64,000 bases of DNA from Chloroflexota bacterium. GTDB lineage: Bacteria > Chloroflexota > UBA6077 > FW602-bin22 > JACPRP01. Shown here piece after piece: positions 27,356-35,950 of this stretch. Numbering within the stretch: the stretch's first letter is position 1; each line of letters starts with the position of its first letter. The notes beneath the pieces are model-generated. The model saw only the letters and a program-made list of their open reading frames with translations, ran no database searches and had not been told where the DNA came from. The DNA lies in assembly GCA_023480885.1 (NCBI GenBank), contig JAMCWX010000061.1:51956-115955 (forward strand). The letters are read 5' to 3'. Both the position numbers and the translations under genes were made by a program.

Positions 27356-28048
27356 ATGGTGGTTTTCGGGACTACGCTGGCTATTGCCGTCCTGGCTATC
27401 ATAGTCGTGGGGGGGGTGTTGCTGCTTCGCTCTCGCTCGAGCACTCAAAATGGAAAGAAGTCTGCCGACGATTTTCGGTCGGCTCGTCGAGAAGTGACGT
27501 TGGAGAACGTCGAGCCTGGCGACGCAATTATTTTCTGGGACGACAGCGACAGTCTTATTGAAACCGTGCTCGAATGTCAGGAACACGTGGGTGAACGGGC
27601 AACTCAATGGCGCTGGGTCTTCCTGTCCGATGGCAGGCTCATCGAGGTCTCGGGCACGAGACGCAAGATGTATTCGCCTCCCGAGGTCTTCTACCAGGGA
27701 TCGGCGCCCTTTGCCGAGCTGACTGCCGAAGTAGATCAAGGAGGCGCTCTCAAGACTTTCGAAGACAGGGTACGCGATGGTTCCGTAGCTTCGCAGCCCG
27801 TTGCGTTCACCTACGATGGTACACGCTACGCAATCAGGAGCACCGGCACATTCGCGGCCAATGTCAAGGGAAAGCCTTTGCAGACCGATGTCTGGGCAGA
27901 CCTTAGCGCAAACGAGAGCGACAACGTCTATTTCAAAATGCAATCGAGCAGTGGTGAGGAGGCCCTGGGGACGTGGACCACACACATCGCGTTTTCAACC
28001 GGGAAGTCATTAGCAGATTCTGATATCAAGGGCATCTACGGCAAATAA
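27356..28048 (+). CDS. DUF4178 membrane-anchored protein
   Basis: 230 residues. An N-terminal helix ('LAIAVLAIIVVGGVLLL') anchors the protein; then comes a soluble domain with 'LENVEPGDAIIFW', 'TQWRWVFLSDGRLIEVSG', 'YQGSAPFAEL' and 'VAFTYDGTRYAIRSTG'. The pattern of W-rich 'W.w.fL.dgr' strands and the link with a DUF350 gene support DUF4178. In other genomes DUF4178 and DUF350 genes sit together in putative membrane-stress clusters; biochemical function is not established. The ATG has a strong AGGAGG-containing leader. The DUF350 gene follows by 31 nt. Confidence 0.65.
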   Translation: MVVFGTTLAIAVLAIIVVGGVLLLRSRSSTQNGKKSADDFRSARREVTLENVEPGDAIIFWDDSDSLIETVLECQEHVGERATQWRWVFLSDGRLIEVSGTRRKMYSPPEVFYQGSAPFAELTAEVDQGGALKTFEDRVRDGSVASQPVAFTYDGTRYAIRSTGTFAANVKGKPLQTDVWADLSANESDNVYFKMQSSSGEEALGTWTTHIAFSTGKSLADSDIKGIYGK

Positions 28049-28079
28049 CGCAGCAAATCGGCGAAGGAGGTTGAGTGGG

Positions 28080-28298
28080 ATGGTCTTTGACTTCGAGCGT
28101 TTCTTCATCAGTCTGGGCAGCGTCGTCCTCTGGAGCGTCGTCGCCATCGTAATCACCGTGATCCTTTTCGAGATTCTGGATAAGAGGTACAAGCTGTTCT
28201 CTGAGATATTTGGCGAGAACAGCGTCGCCGCTGCTATCTTCGCCGGGGCTTTCGTTCTCGGCATCTTCTATTCGGTGACACAAATCGTGATACACTGA
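28080..28298 (+). CDS. DUF350 small membrane protein
   Basis: 72 residues with two hydrophobic helices separated by 'DKRYKLFSEIFGENSVAAAI', the loop typical of DUF350 (PF03994) subunits. The ATG at 28080 was chosen because GGAGG ends nine bases upstream; an in-frame TTG nine bases earlier abuts the ribosome site and is unlikely. Longer family members repeat this unit; here there is one copy, so an oligomer is expected. It forms a two-gene unit with the DUF4178 protein. Confidence 0.72.
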   Translation: MVFDFERFFISLGSVVLWSVVAIVITVILFEILDKRYKLFSEIFGENSVAAAIFAGAFVLGIFYSVTQIVIH

Positions 28299-28433
28299 CG
28301 TATCTCGACGCAGAACATGTCCGTCAGCAAATGAAAAACGAATCCCCGCGAAACAGGGCACGAGGGCGAACTACCTGCGGCGACAGTCGGCTGCACAAGT
28401 TTGTCATTGCCAAATGGCCGACTTAGCTTCCTC

Positions 28434-28462
28434 TTGACTTTTCGCCCTGGAAAGCTTACTAT
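28434..28462 (+). promoter_or_regulatory. Promoter of the YhaM-like gene
   Basis: TTGACT (28434-28439), 17-bp spacer, TACTAT (28457-28462), in the 248-bp gap after the DUF350 gene. The transcription start would be about 80 nt before the GTG at 28547. Confidence 0.5.
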
Positions 28463-28546
28463 CTCATTCGCAGCCAACCCCATTCCTGCTTTCCTGAATC
28501 TTCGGGTGACCTGTAGTTGCTGCTAAAGAACGCTTCGGAGAATACC

Positions 28547-29557
28547 GTGACGAAGGTTCTGGTATCGTCTTTACGTGATGGCCAGGAGATCGCCAGTTTT
28601 TTTATGGTCAAAAACCGGCAGCTTCGCTCGTTCCGCGATAAGTCGGGCTCGTTTCTTGTCCTGCGGCTCTGCGATTGCAGTGGCGAGATCGATGCGAAGC
28701 TGTGGGAAAACGGCGAGAACTGGTATAGAAAGATCAAGGATACGGACGTGGTCAAAGTGTCAGGCAAAACCCAGATATTCAATGGCACGCTCGAACTGCA
28801 AATCAGTCGCCTGCGGCTTGCGAACGACGAGGAGTATCAACTTGAGGATTTCCTCCCGTCGACTGAGCAAGATGTCGACCAGATGTTGGCGACGCTACGG
28901 CGAGTTATCGGACGAGTGGAAAATAGGTTTCTCAGACTGCTACTTGACCGTTTCTTCGACGAAGACGGGTGTCGCGATTTCGCCACAGCGCCGGCGGCAA
29001 AAATGGTTCATCACGCCTACCTGGGAGGTTTGCTGGAGCACACGCTGGAGGTCGTGAAGCTCTGTGAGGAGAGCCTGGGTCTCTATCCGATGCTCGATCG
29101 CGATCTTCTGTTGACTGGGGCTATTCTTCACGACGTGGGCAAGGTCAGGGAATACGTCTATCGTCGCACCATCGAGTTTAGCGACGAAGGGCGCTTATTG
29201 GGCCACATCGCGCTGGGAGAGCAGATGCTCGTGCAAGAGGCCAGGTGCATAGACGGCTTTCCCGAAGATCTTCTCGTTCAGCTTCGACACATGATTCTCA
29301 GCCATCATGGGCAATACGAGTGGCAATCTCCCAAGCGACCGAAGACTATCGAAGCTTGCGTTTTGCATCTGGCCGACTATTTCAGCGGACAGGTTGCCAT
29401 TTTCGTGGCGTCAATCAAGGCGAACCAGGAACTCGACTCGTCGTGGACTTCCTACAACAAGTTCCTCGATCGCTCGATTTTCATTCCTCGAATGGCTGCC
29501 GACGATTCCACCAACGGCCATCGCCGAATAATGGAGGAACGCTTCGGCGAGTACTAA
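28547..29557 (+). CDS. YhaM-like 3'-5' exoribonuclease (OB fold + HD domain)
   Basis: 336 residues from the GTG at 28547, which has GGAG six bases upstream and starts right before the conserved 'LRDGQEIASFFMVKNRQLR'. An N-terminal OB-fold (residues 15-90; 'GSFLVLRLCDCSGEIDAKLW') is followed by an HD phosphohydrolase domain with 'MVHHAYLGGLLEHTLEVV', 'ILHDVGKVREY', 'GHIALGEQM' and 'ILSHHGQYEWQSPKRP'. This is the layout of YhaM/CBF1 nucleases, which degrade RNA or DNA from the 3' end with Mn. It converges with the DUF1786 gene; their stop codons overlap. Confidence 0.87.
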   Translation: MTKVLVSSLRDGQEIASFFMVKNRQLRSFRDKSGSFLVLRLCDCSGEIDAKLWENGENWYRKIKDTDVVKVSGKTQIFNGTLELQISRLRLANDEEYQLEDFLPSTEQDVDQMLATLRRVIGRVENRFLRLLLDRFFDEDGCRDFATAPAAKMVHHAYLGGLLEHTLEVVKLCEESLGLYPMLDRDLLLTGAILHDVGKVREYVYRRTIEFSDEGRLLGHIALGEQMLVQEARCIDGFPEDLLVQLRHMILSHHGQYEWQSPKRPKTIEACVLHLADYFSGQVAIFVASIKANQELDSSWTSYNKFLDRSIFIPRMAADDSTNGHRRIMEERFGEY

Positions 29558-30603
29558 ATGCCTTCCAGTTCGATGGCGGCTCCCACTAGCCCGAAGCAGC
29601 CTGTCAGCATCATATCCCCAAATGGCGCGGCGAAGTGATAACCCAGTCCGTTCGCCATCCCTCTGTTTGGCCCCGTGACGCTCACAAAACCGAAGCCGCT
29701 TCCCGCGTCGAAGTCGGGGTGAACGTAGGACCCGTGCCCGCCATCGGCGAAGACCTCTTCGTGAGGCAGGTCTGCCTGGCGCAGGCGCTTAACATAATTG
29801 GCCAGCTTATCGGGCGTCATACCCCCGGTGTGATGCTCGAAAAGTCCCCAGATGCGTCTGTCTCGCACCAGCGCGCCGAAGGTGTGTGCGTTGCCGATAT
29901 TGACCATTATGATGCCGCCTTCGTTTCGTTCTGCCACAATCGGGTCGTAAAGTGATCCCCAAATGGCGGCCGGTCCTGTATCCATGACGATGCAGTTCGG
30001 GACATCCCTCTGGACCGCTACCATTCGCGTCAAATACTCCGGAGCGCTTCGAAATGCCAGGTGTCGAAGCTCTCCACCTGCCTTGACGATTCGCCGAAAG
30101 TGTTCGAAGCGAAACTCACGGTTGCTGATGCGCACGCTCTCGCCGTGATCCTGCACCGCAACGGCAAACCTGTCCGGTAGCTCGGTTTCGAAAATGCCGA
30201 GCGCCTGGCGCAGAGAGCCCAGATCGATATCTCGCGTGTCGATCTCGGCGGCATCTGTTGGTGGCGCATCGACTATTTCCACGCCCGTATGGCGCACCTT
30301 GTCCAGGTTGTCGTTCAGCGTCTTTGCCGCGAGTTCAGTGGCGTAAACCCTCAATCCCGACTCGATATGCCTTGTCACTGCTCGGACGCAGGCGCCACCT
30401 CCCATCAAGTTGCCCGCGAGGAATATGTGCTCGCCTCGCTCCGTCGCCCTGGCGATCCTGCGAGCCACGATAACGGTCTGGCAAGGAACTACCAGCTTGA
30501 CGCAGTTCTCCATTGGCTGGCCACTATCATACAGCAAGATATCCTGCGTGCCAGCTCCTACGTCGATTGCGAGAATGCGGATGTTATTGTCAGTTGTGTC
30601 CAT
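29554..30603 (-). CDS. DUF1786 protein (ASKHA-like, 'pyruvate formate-lyase activating-related')
   Basis: 349 residues from the ATG at 30603, preceded by GAGAGG. The N-terminus 'IRILAIDVGAGTQDILLYD' is a phosphate-1 loop of the actin/hexokinase type; further 'FLAGNLMGGGACVRAV', 'NCIVMDTGPAAIWGSL' and 'IIMVNIGNAHTFGALV' supply the other nucleotide-binding glycine loops. The family is annotated DUF1786 and its function is not known; the historic link to pyruvate formate-lyase activation is unproven. An in-frame upstream extension to 31218 overlaps the thioredoxin reductase gene and has no family match, so it was rejected. Single gene, divergent from trxB. Confidence 0.78.
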   Translation of the reverse strand: MDTTDNNIRILAIDVGAGTQDILLYDSGQPMENCVKLVVPCQTVIVARRIARATERGEHIFLAGNLMGGGACVRAVTRHIESGLRVYATELAAKTLNDNLDKVRHTGVEIVDAPPTDAAEIDTRDIDLGSLRQALGIFETELPDRFAVAVQDHGESVRISNREFRFEHFRRIVKAGGELRHLAFRSAPEYLTRMVAVQRDVPNCIVMDTGPAAIWGSLYDPIVAERNEGGIIMVNIGNAHTFGALVRDRRIWGLFEHHTGGMTPDKLANYVKRLRQADLPHEEVFADGGHGSYVHPDFDAGSGFGFVSVTGPNRGMANGLGYHFAAPFGDMMLTGCFGLVGAAIELEGI

Positions 30604-30900
30604 CGAGAACCCTCTCAAGCCTGTATTGTGGAGTTTACGTGGTGCAACAAGTATAACAAATGACTCTGATGGCAGGCTAGAACTATGGGCTGGTACGTTT
30701 ATTGCCACCTTGGCAAAGAGGACGTAATTAGTTCTTTGTGCGAAATATATCCGGTATTGGCGGCCGTCCCAGGTATTTGCGTCATTGCGGCGGAGCCGCG
30801 CTGTTGGGGCAAATGCTGGCCGCCAGGGGGGGCGAGGGTGGGAGGCGACGAGCATTTCGCGCCACAAACTAATTAGCAATTCTTGGGGGGAATGCAGTTG

Positions 30901-31893
30901 ATGAAAGAGCGGAACTACGATGTCGCGATCGTTGGCGGCGGGCCGGCAGGTATGTCGGCGGCGATTTATGCAGGCCGCGCTCGCTTGAAGACCGTGCTGA
31001 TCGAAAAGCTCCTGCCTGGTGGGCAGCTCCTTAGCACTGATGTCATCGAGGATTATCCAGGTTTTCGCAGCATTATTGGCCGTGATCTGGCCAGGTTGAT
31101 GGAAGAGCAGATAAAGGACTTTGGTGCCGAGATTCAGAGCGACACTGTCACTGGGATCAGCCCCGTGGACGCGGACTGGCTGGTTCGTACGGAATCGGGT
31201 GCCGAGTATCGGACGCAAACAGTGGTATACTGCCCTGGCGGGACACCCAGGAAACTGGGCGTGCCAGGCGAGAAGGAACTGACGGCGCGTGGCGTCTCAT
31301 ATTGCGCAATTTGCGACGGGCCGCTATTTCGAGATCAGGTGATCGCCGTCGTCGGTGGTGGGGATTCGGCAGCCGAGGAGGGCATCTACCTCGCTCGTTT
31401 TGGCCGGAAGGTGTACATCCTGGACAACGACAACAAGCTGGAAGCGTCACCCTTGTTGCAGGAACTTGTGTTTGCGCATCCAAGGATGGAAGTGCGATTC
31501 AATAACGTGGTCGAGGAGATAGGCGGCGTCGGTCGGGTCGAATGGGTGAGGCTCAGGAACGTTAAGGACGGCTCTGTTAGCAAGCTCGACGTCGGGGCGG
31601 TCTTTATTTACATTGGCTTCGAGCCCAACACCGAATTGCTCAAGGGCAAGGTCCAAATGGACGAACGGGGCTACATAATTTCCGATTCGCGGATGCGGAC
31701 CTCGGCGCCAGGCATCTTTGCTGCTGGCGATGTGCGCGCGGCGACGACCAGACAGATCATTAACGCTGCTGCGGATGGGGCGACCGCGGCTTTGCAGGCA
31801 TACGCATATCTCCAGGAGCGGCGCGCCCCTGCCCCCATCGCTGCTCGCCGGGTTGCCAAAGAGCCGACAATCCGCAAGAAGAGGGCAGCGTAG
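30901..31893 (+). CDS. trxB: Thioredoxin reductase
   Basis: 330 residues. FAD-binding 'IVGGGPAGMSAAIYAGRA', redox motif C135-A-I-C138-D-G, NADPH-binding 'AVVGGGDSAAEEGIYLARFG', and the final FAD motif 'GIFAAGDVRAATTRQI' are all present in the normal order. It reduces thioredoxin with NADPH in the cytosol. The ATG at 30901 lies ten bases after GGGGGGA; an in-frame TTG three bases earlier is equally possible. The Rrf2 gene converges two bases after its stop. No thioredoxin gene is present. The tail ('KEPTIRKKRAA') is a basic extension. Confidence 0.93.
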   Translation: MKERNYDVAIVGGGPAGMSAAIYAGRARLKTVLIEKLLPGGQLLSTDVIEDYPGFRSIIGRDLARLMEEQIKDFGAEIQSDTVTGISPVDADWLVRTESGAEYRTQTVVYCPGGTPRKLGVPGEKELTARGVSYCAICDGPLFRDQVIAVVGGGDSAAEEGIYLARFGRKVYILDNDNKLEASPLLQELVFAHPRMEVRFNNVVEEIGGVGRVEWVRLRNVKDGSVSKLDVGAVFIYIGFEPNTELLKGKVQMDERGYIISDSRMRTSAPGIFAAGDVRAATTRQIINAAADGATAALQAYAYLQERRAPAPIAARRVAKEPTIRKKRAA

Positions 31894-31895
31894 CG

Positions 31896-32327
31896 TTACG
31901 CGGTGATGGAACCATCCAGAATTGTGCTGTCTTCCAACAGGTCTGCCAGCGTCTTGCTATCAAATAACTGTAGAAAGTGATTCTGCGCTTCCTCCCAGAC
32001 TGCGTGTACCGGGCAGGTCGTATCAAGATTGCATTCGCCGGGGCGAATCAGGCAGCGGTTGAGATGGATCGGCCCCTCGACGGCCTCGATGATCTGGCGC
32101 AAGCTGATCTGGTCTGCTGGCCTGGCCAGGTACACCCCTCCCGTCGCGCCGCGAAATGCTCGCAAGAGTCCTGCCTTGGCCAGTTGTCCGATGATCTTCA
32201 CGAGGAAGGAACGAGGAATTCCCTGCCGTTGGGCGACCTCGTGGGTCAGAGCCATCTCGCCCTCTGGCCGTGAGGCGATGTCAATCATTGCACGCACGCT
32301 GTAATCGCCCCGTCTGCTGATCTGCAT
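31896..32327 (-). CDS. Rrf2-family redox or Fe-S regulator
   Basis: 143 residues. The Rrf2 winged helix covers the first 70 ('MQISRRGDYSVRAMIDIAS', 'PRSFLVKIIGQLAKAGLLRAFRG'), followed by 'GGVYLARPADQISLRQIIEAVEG'. Three Cys at 92, 99 and 105 match the [2Fe-2S] cluster region of IscR/NsrR-type members. A 15-bp perfect palindrome lies 33 bp upstream of its start. The flavo-iron-sulfur HdrA-like gene lies upstream on the same strand, so this regulator probably responds to redox or iron-sulfur state. It is a different paralogue from the one at 47985. Confidence 0.9.
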   Translation of the reverse strand: MQISRRGDYSVRAMIDIASRPEGEMALTHEVAQRQGIPRSFLVKIIGQLAKAGLLRAFRGATGGVYLARPADQISLRQIIEAVEGPIHLNRCLIRPGECNLDTTCPVHAVWEEAQNHFLQLFDSKTLADLLEDSTILDGSITA

Positions 32328-32359
32328 GGCCGCGCCTTTCGCATTGAGCTGGTCAAATA

Positions 32360-32374
32360 TGACCGTTACGGTCA
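32360..32374. promoter_or_regulatory. Palindromic operator before the Rrf2 gene
   Basis: TGACCGTTACGGTCA is a perfect inverted repeat of seven bases each side with one central base. It lies between the HdrA-like gene and the Rrf2 gene, 33 bp before the ATG, the expected place for Rrf2 autoregulation. Confidence 0.65.
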
Positions 32375-32395
32375 GCTTAGCACGACGACGTGCCG

Positions 32396-33763
32396 TTAGT
32401 CAAGGTTTTCTGAGCTTCTCTTTTCCAGACGTTGGCGAAGCTTGTTAAGATAGATTATGGCTCTGGTGGCTGCCGCGCTGCCCCGAACGACGCTTTCGCC
32501 GATATCGCAAGGGCCTGCGGCCGCTCCGGCGACAAAGATGCCTGGCACGGTCGTTTCGACAGGTTGGAGCTTCACGTCTGCTCGCATCAAATAGCCGTCT
32601 CTGTCGCAAAGTATCCCGATCTCTGCCGCCAGTTCCTCGATTCCCGTGCTGGCCTCCATCTCGACGGCCAGCACGACGAGTTCGGCCTCCCGCTCGACTG
32701 TGCCCCCTTCTGTGGCCGCGTGCCCAACTACAGCCAGCGCTTTCTCCTTTTGTTCTATTTTCGTCACCTTGCCGTCCAGGTATTCTACGTTGAACTCGTC
32801 TCTAGCCCGGCGCAGCAGTTCGCCGCTTCCTCTTTCCGTTGGGAGAGGGCCAGGGTAGAACACGCCGATCTTGATGCCGTTGTAGAGCTTCGCGAGCGCG
32901 ACGGCTTGCTTGGCCGTGTTGATGCAGCCAATCCTGGAGCAGTTTGGTTGATCCAACAGCCCATCGCGCGGACCGACGCAGGAGACGAAGACGACGGACC
33001 TGGGAGTGTTGCCATCAGATGGCCGGTAGACTTCTCCTTTTGTCGGCCCTGCGCCGCTCAAGAGCCGCTCCAATTGAAGGCTTGTGATGACATCGGGATA
33101 CTTGCCGAAACCGTATTCAGGAAGTCCCACAGGGTCGAAAGGTTTGAATCCCGTCGCTACTATCACGGCGCCGACTTTCTGCGTCACATGCTGGTCCTGC
33201 TGATCGAAGTCGATGCAGCCAACAGGGCAGGCATTGGAGCAAATCTGACAATCCTGCGCGAAATGGTAACAGTTATTCACGTCGATGGACGGAATACGTG
33301 GGATGGCTTGAGCGAAGGGGATGAAGATCGTCTTGCGCCTGCCCAGTCCGAGATCGAACTCTGACGATACTTCACGTGGGCACTTACTCCAACAGATGCC
33401 GCAGCCAGTGCAGGCATCTGTGACCTTTCTCGTCCTCTTCTTGATCCCGACCTCGAATTCCCCGCCTAGCCCCTGGAAAGCCTCGATGCTAGAATAGGTC
33501 AGCGCCGTTATTCGGGGATGGGTGATGACCTCGACCATCTTCGCCCTCAAGGCGCAAACGGCGTGGTCCAACGTCGGGAACATACTTTCGAGCTGTGCCA
33601 TCCTGCCGCCCAGGCTGGGCTCTCTCTCGACCAGGATAACGTCGCATCCGGCATCGGCAACGTCCAGAGCCGCCTGGATGCCGGCAATGCCGCCGCCGAT
33701 CACCAGCACGCGTTCGACAACTTCATCGGGAAGCAGAAAGAAATCGTCTTCGAAAGAAAGCAT
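32396..33763 (-). CDS. HdrA-like FAD / [4Fe-4S] oxidoreductase
   Basis: 455 residues from the ATG at 33763; in-frame codons up to 33874 add 37 unconserved residues. FAD-binding 'VLVIGGGIAGIQAALDVADAG' and 'LGGRMAQL' are followed by 'DHAVCALRAKMVEV', the HdrA-specific Cys region. Two ferredoxin-type clusters follow: C118-x2-C121-x2-C124-x3-C128 and C165...C172-x2-C175-x3-C179. The end has 'GIFVAGAAAGPCDIGESVVRGSAAA', the second FAD segment. HdrA subunits bifurcate electrons in heterodisulfide reductase-like complexes; no hdrB or hdrC is nearby, so the partner is unknown. Divergent from lipM, in whose reverse direction a TATAAT lies about 30 bp upstream. Confidence 0.88.
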   Translation of the reverse strand: MLSFEDDFFLLPDEVVERVLVIGGGIAGIQAALDVADAGCDVILVEREPSLGGRMAQLESMFPTLDHAVCALRAKMVEVITHPRITALTYSSIEAFQGLGGEFEVGIKKRTRKVTDACTGCGICWSKCPREVSSEFDLGLGRRKTIFIPFAQAIPRIPSIDVNNCYHFAQDCQICSNACPVGCIDFDQQDQHVTQKVGAVIVATGFKPFDPVGLPEYGFGKYPDVITSLQLERLLSGAGPTKGEVYRPSDGNTPRSVVFVSCVGPRDGLLDQPNCSRIGCINTAKQAVALAKLYNGIKIGVFYPGPLPTERGSGELLRRARDEFNVEYLDGKVTKIEQKEKALAVVGHAATEGGTVEREAELVVLAVEMEASTGIEELAAEIGILCDRDGYLMRADVKLQPVETTVPGIFVAGAAAGPCDIGESVVRGSAAATRAIIYLNKLRQRLEKRSSENLD

Positions 33764-33907
33764 TGTTGCTGATAACCTTAACCAAGGGGTGGCATAATTA
33801 TAACATCGCCAAAAGGACGCGGCAAACTTTAGCACCGAGCTATTTGTTGACTTCTGGCCACCGTCAGCTAACATGTTATCGATGACAGCGCTGAAGCAGG
33901 CTCACTC

Positions 33908-34756
33908 GTGACCACAGAAACCTGGCGATTGCTCGATACTGGCTGCGCCGATGGCTACACGAACATGGCCATCGACGAAGCAATTCTGCTCTCCTGCGCG
34001 CGCGGACTGACGCCGCCGACGCTTAGATTCTATCGCTGGAAGCCGACTTGCCTTTCGGTGGGATTCTTTCAAAGCATCGAGCGGGAGGTCGATGTCGAGG
34101 AGTGCTGCCGTCGAGGCGTCGATGTGGTGCGCCGTCCGACTGGCGGCAGGGCCGTGTTGCATGACGCCGAGGTGACTTACAGCGTCGCGATGGGTGAAAA
34201 CCATCCACTTGGATGCGGTAGCATCCCTGAGTCACATCGCAAGATTGGCAGCGTGCTCAGCACAGGGCTGCGCTCGATGGGAATCGAGGCGCAAATGGCC
34301 CCCAGGCTTGTTCGCGGGTTGCATGATGAGCAGGAAGGCGAGGTCCGTCGGGGCAGGACTCCAGCTTGTTTCGACGTCCCGTCTGACTACGAGATCACAG
34401 TCGAGGGACGCAAGCTGGTTGGCAGCGCCCAGGCGCGCAAGCACGGCGGTCTTTTGCAGCATGGTTCTATTCTCCTGGACGTCGACCTGCCGACGACGCT
34501 CGCGTTGCTGCGGCTCAGGCGAGAGGTCCCCGATGTTCGACTGGTCCAGTCTCTCGCTAGAAGGATCGTCGGCCTGCGGCAAGTGTTGGGACGCGACGTC
34601 AGTCACGAGCACGTGGTGCGCGCGATAGTTGAAGGATTCAAGCAATGCGTCGGCATCTCGTTCGAGCTTGGTGAGTTGACCGACGAAGAGCGGCTGCTTG
34701 CCGAGCAGTTGAGGCGGGATAAATACAGCGCGAGGGAGTGGAACTATCGAAGGTAG
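33908..34756 (+). CDS. lipM: Octanoyltransferase LipM
   Basis: 282 residues of the biotin/lipoate A/B ligase fold. The decisive stretch is 'PACFDVPSDYEI' with Cys154, followed by 'VEGRKLVGSAQARKHGGLLQHG', the signature of Bacillus LipM (active-site Cys in the same position) rather than LplA or LipB. Also 'NMAIDEAIL', 'LSVGFFQ' and 'RRPTGGRAVLHDAEVTYSV'. It moves octanoyl from acyl-carrier protein to the GcvH lysine; LipA then adds sulfur (not in this window). GTG start. It directly precedes the glycine cleavage operon, whose H protein is its expected substrate. Confidence 0.88.
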   Translation: MTTETWRLLDTGCADGYTNMAIDEAILLSCARGLTPPTLRFYRWKPTCLSVGFFQSIEREVDVEECCRRGVDVVRRPTGGRAVLHDAEVTYSVAMGENHPLGCGSIPESHRKIGSVLSTGLRSMGIEAQMAPRLVRGLHDEQEGEVRRGRTPACFDVPSDYEITVEGRKLVGSAQARKHGGLLQHGSILLDVDLPTTLALLRLRREVPDVRLVQSLARRIVGLRQVLGRDVSHEHVVRAIVEGFKQCVGISFELGELTDEERLLAEQLRRDKYSAREWNYRR

Positions 34757-34767
34757 CCGCAGCGCGG

Positions 34768-34796
34768 TTGCCCCAGGCCTGTTTGCGTGATATGAT
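34768..34796 (+). promoter_or_regulatory. Promoter of the glycine cleavage operon
   Basis: TTGCCC (34768-34773), 17-bp spacer, TATGAT (34791-34796), leaving a leader of only about 30 nt before the gcvT start. No space exists for a glycine riboswitch. Confidence 0.6.
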
Positions 34797-34833
34797 TTAG
34801 GTGGTTGGCGTACAATTACCGAGGAGGAGAGAT

Positions 34834-35922
34834 TTGCAGGCTCCACTCAAGAAGACCCCTCTGCATGAGACACATCTGCGTCTGGGCGCGAGGATGATCG
34901 AGTTCGGCGGCTGGCTCATGCCAGTTCAATACTCTAGCATCCTCGAAGAACATCGTGCGGTTCGCCAAGCTGCTGGAATCTTCGATCTGTTTCACATGGG
35001 GGAGATCGAAGTTCGCGGCGCTGGGGCGCTGGAACTCGTGCAGAAACTCACTACTAATGACGCTTCAAGGCTTGCCGACGGTCAGGCCCAGTATTCGCTC
35101 TTGTGCTACGAGGATGGAGGCGTCGTCGACGATGTCCTCGTCTACCGTCTGCAAGACAGCTTTCTATTCGTGGTCAACGCCGCCAACATCGAAAAGGATT
35201 ACCAGTGGATGTCCCAGCACGTAACTCCCTCCTGCGAGTTGGAGAACGTTTCCGATAGAACAGGACTGATAGCGCTCCAGGGGCCGCTCGCAGGGTCTAC
35301 CCTGCAACCCTTGACCGACACGGACCTCTCGACCCTGCTTTATTACCACTGTCGCTGGGCCACGGTCGGCGGCGTGCGCACGCTGATCTCCCGGACTGGG
35401 TATACAGGGGAGGATGGGTTCGAGCTATTCTGTACCGCAGAACACGTGGAGCGTCTGTGGAATACGCTGCTGTCTGTGGCGAATCCTCCAAAAACGTGTG
35501 GCCTGGGCGCACGGGATACCCTGCGCCTCGAAGCGGCGATGCCTCTTTACGGCCACGAATTGGATGCCACTGTCAATCCATTTGAAGCGAGACTCGGCTG
35601 GGTGGTGAAGCTGGACAAGCCGCGGTTCGTCGGCAAGGAAGCGCTGGCGCGGGCAAAGCAGATCGGGCCCAGGCGCCAGTTGGTCGGTTTGGAGATACTC
35701 GATAGAACCATCGCTCGGTCTGGTTTCCCTGTCCTTAAGGACGGCGACAGAGTGGGGCACGTTTCCAGCGGCACTTTCTCGCCAACGCTGGAGAGGAGCA
35801 TCGCCCTCGGTTATGTGCCATCCGAGCTGGCGCAGGTGGGGTGCGAGCTATCAGTGGCCGTCCGCGAGCGTGTCGTGAAAGCGCGCGTCGTTCCAATTCC
35901 TTTCTACAAGCGACGGAAATAA
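34834..35922 (+). CDS. gcvT: Glycine cleavage T protein (aminomethyltransferase)
   Basis: 362 residues from a TTG at 34834, chosen because GAGGAGGAGA lies just upstream and the protein then begins at the conserved 'KKTPLHETHLRLGARMIEFGGWLMPVQY'. Other marks are 'AGIFDLFHMGEIEV', 'VDDVLVYRL', 'ALQGPLA', 'ISRTGYTGEDGFELF' and 'LEAAMPLYGHEL', all of the GcvT family. It takes the aminomethyl group from lipoylated GcvH to tetrahydrofolate, releasing ammonia. First gene of gcvT-gcvH-gcvPA-gcvPB. Confidence 0.96.
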   Translation: MQAPLKKTPLHETHLRLGARMIEFGGWLMPVQYSSILEEHRAVRQAAGIFDLFHMGEIEVRGAGALELVQKLTTNDASRLADGQAQYSLLCYEDGGVVDDVLVYRLQDSFLFVVNAANIEKDYQWMSQHVTPSCELENVSDRTGLIALQGPLAGSTLQPLTDTDLSTLLYYHCRWATVGGVRTLISRTGYTGEDGFELFCTAEHVERLWNTLLSVANPPKTCGLGARDTLRLEAAMPLYGHELDATVNPFEARLGWVVKLDKPRFVGKEALARAKQIGPRRQLVGLEILDRTIARSGFPVLKDGDRVGHVSSGTFSPTLERSIALGYVPSELAQVGCELSVAVRERVVKARVVPIPFYKRRK

Positions 35923-35950
35923 GAGCGCAGATTATGGAGGAGAGAATCTA

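Noticed and set aside
30685..30876. 63-codon plus-strand frame in the gap before trxB
   Set aside because: Composition is not convincing, no ribosome site, and the region should hold divergent promoters.
30604..31218. N-terminal extension of the DUF1786 frame
   Set aside because: It runs antisense through trxB and has no family motif; the ATG at 30603 fits the family start and has a ribosome site.
34757..34833. Possible glycine riboswitch before gcvT
   Set aside because: Only 77 bp are available and no aptamer motif is present; a plain promoter fits.
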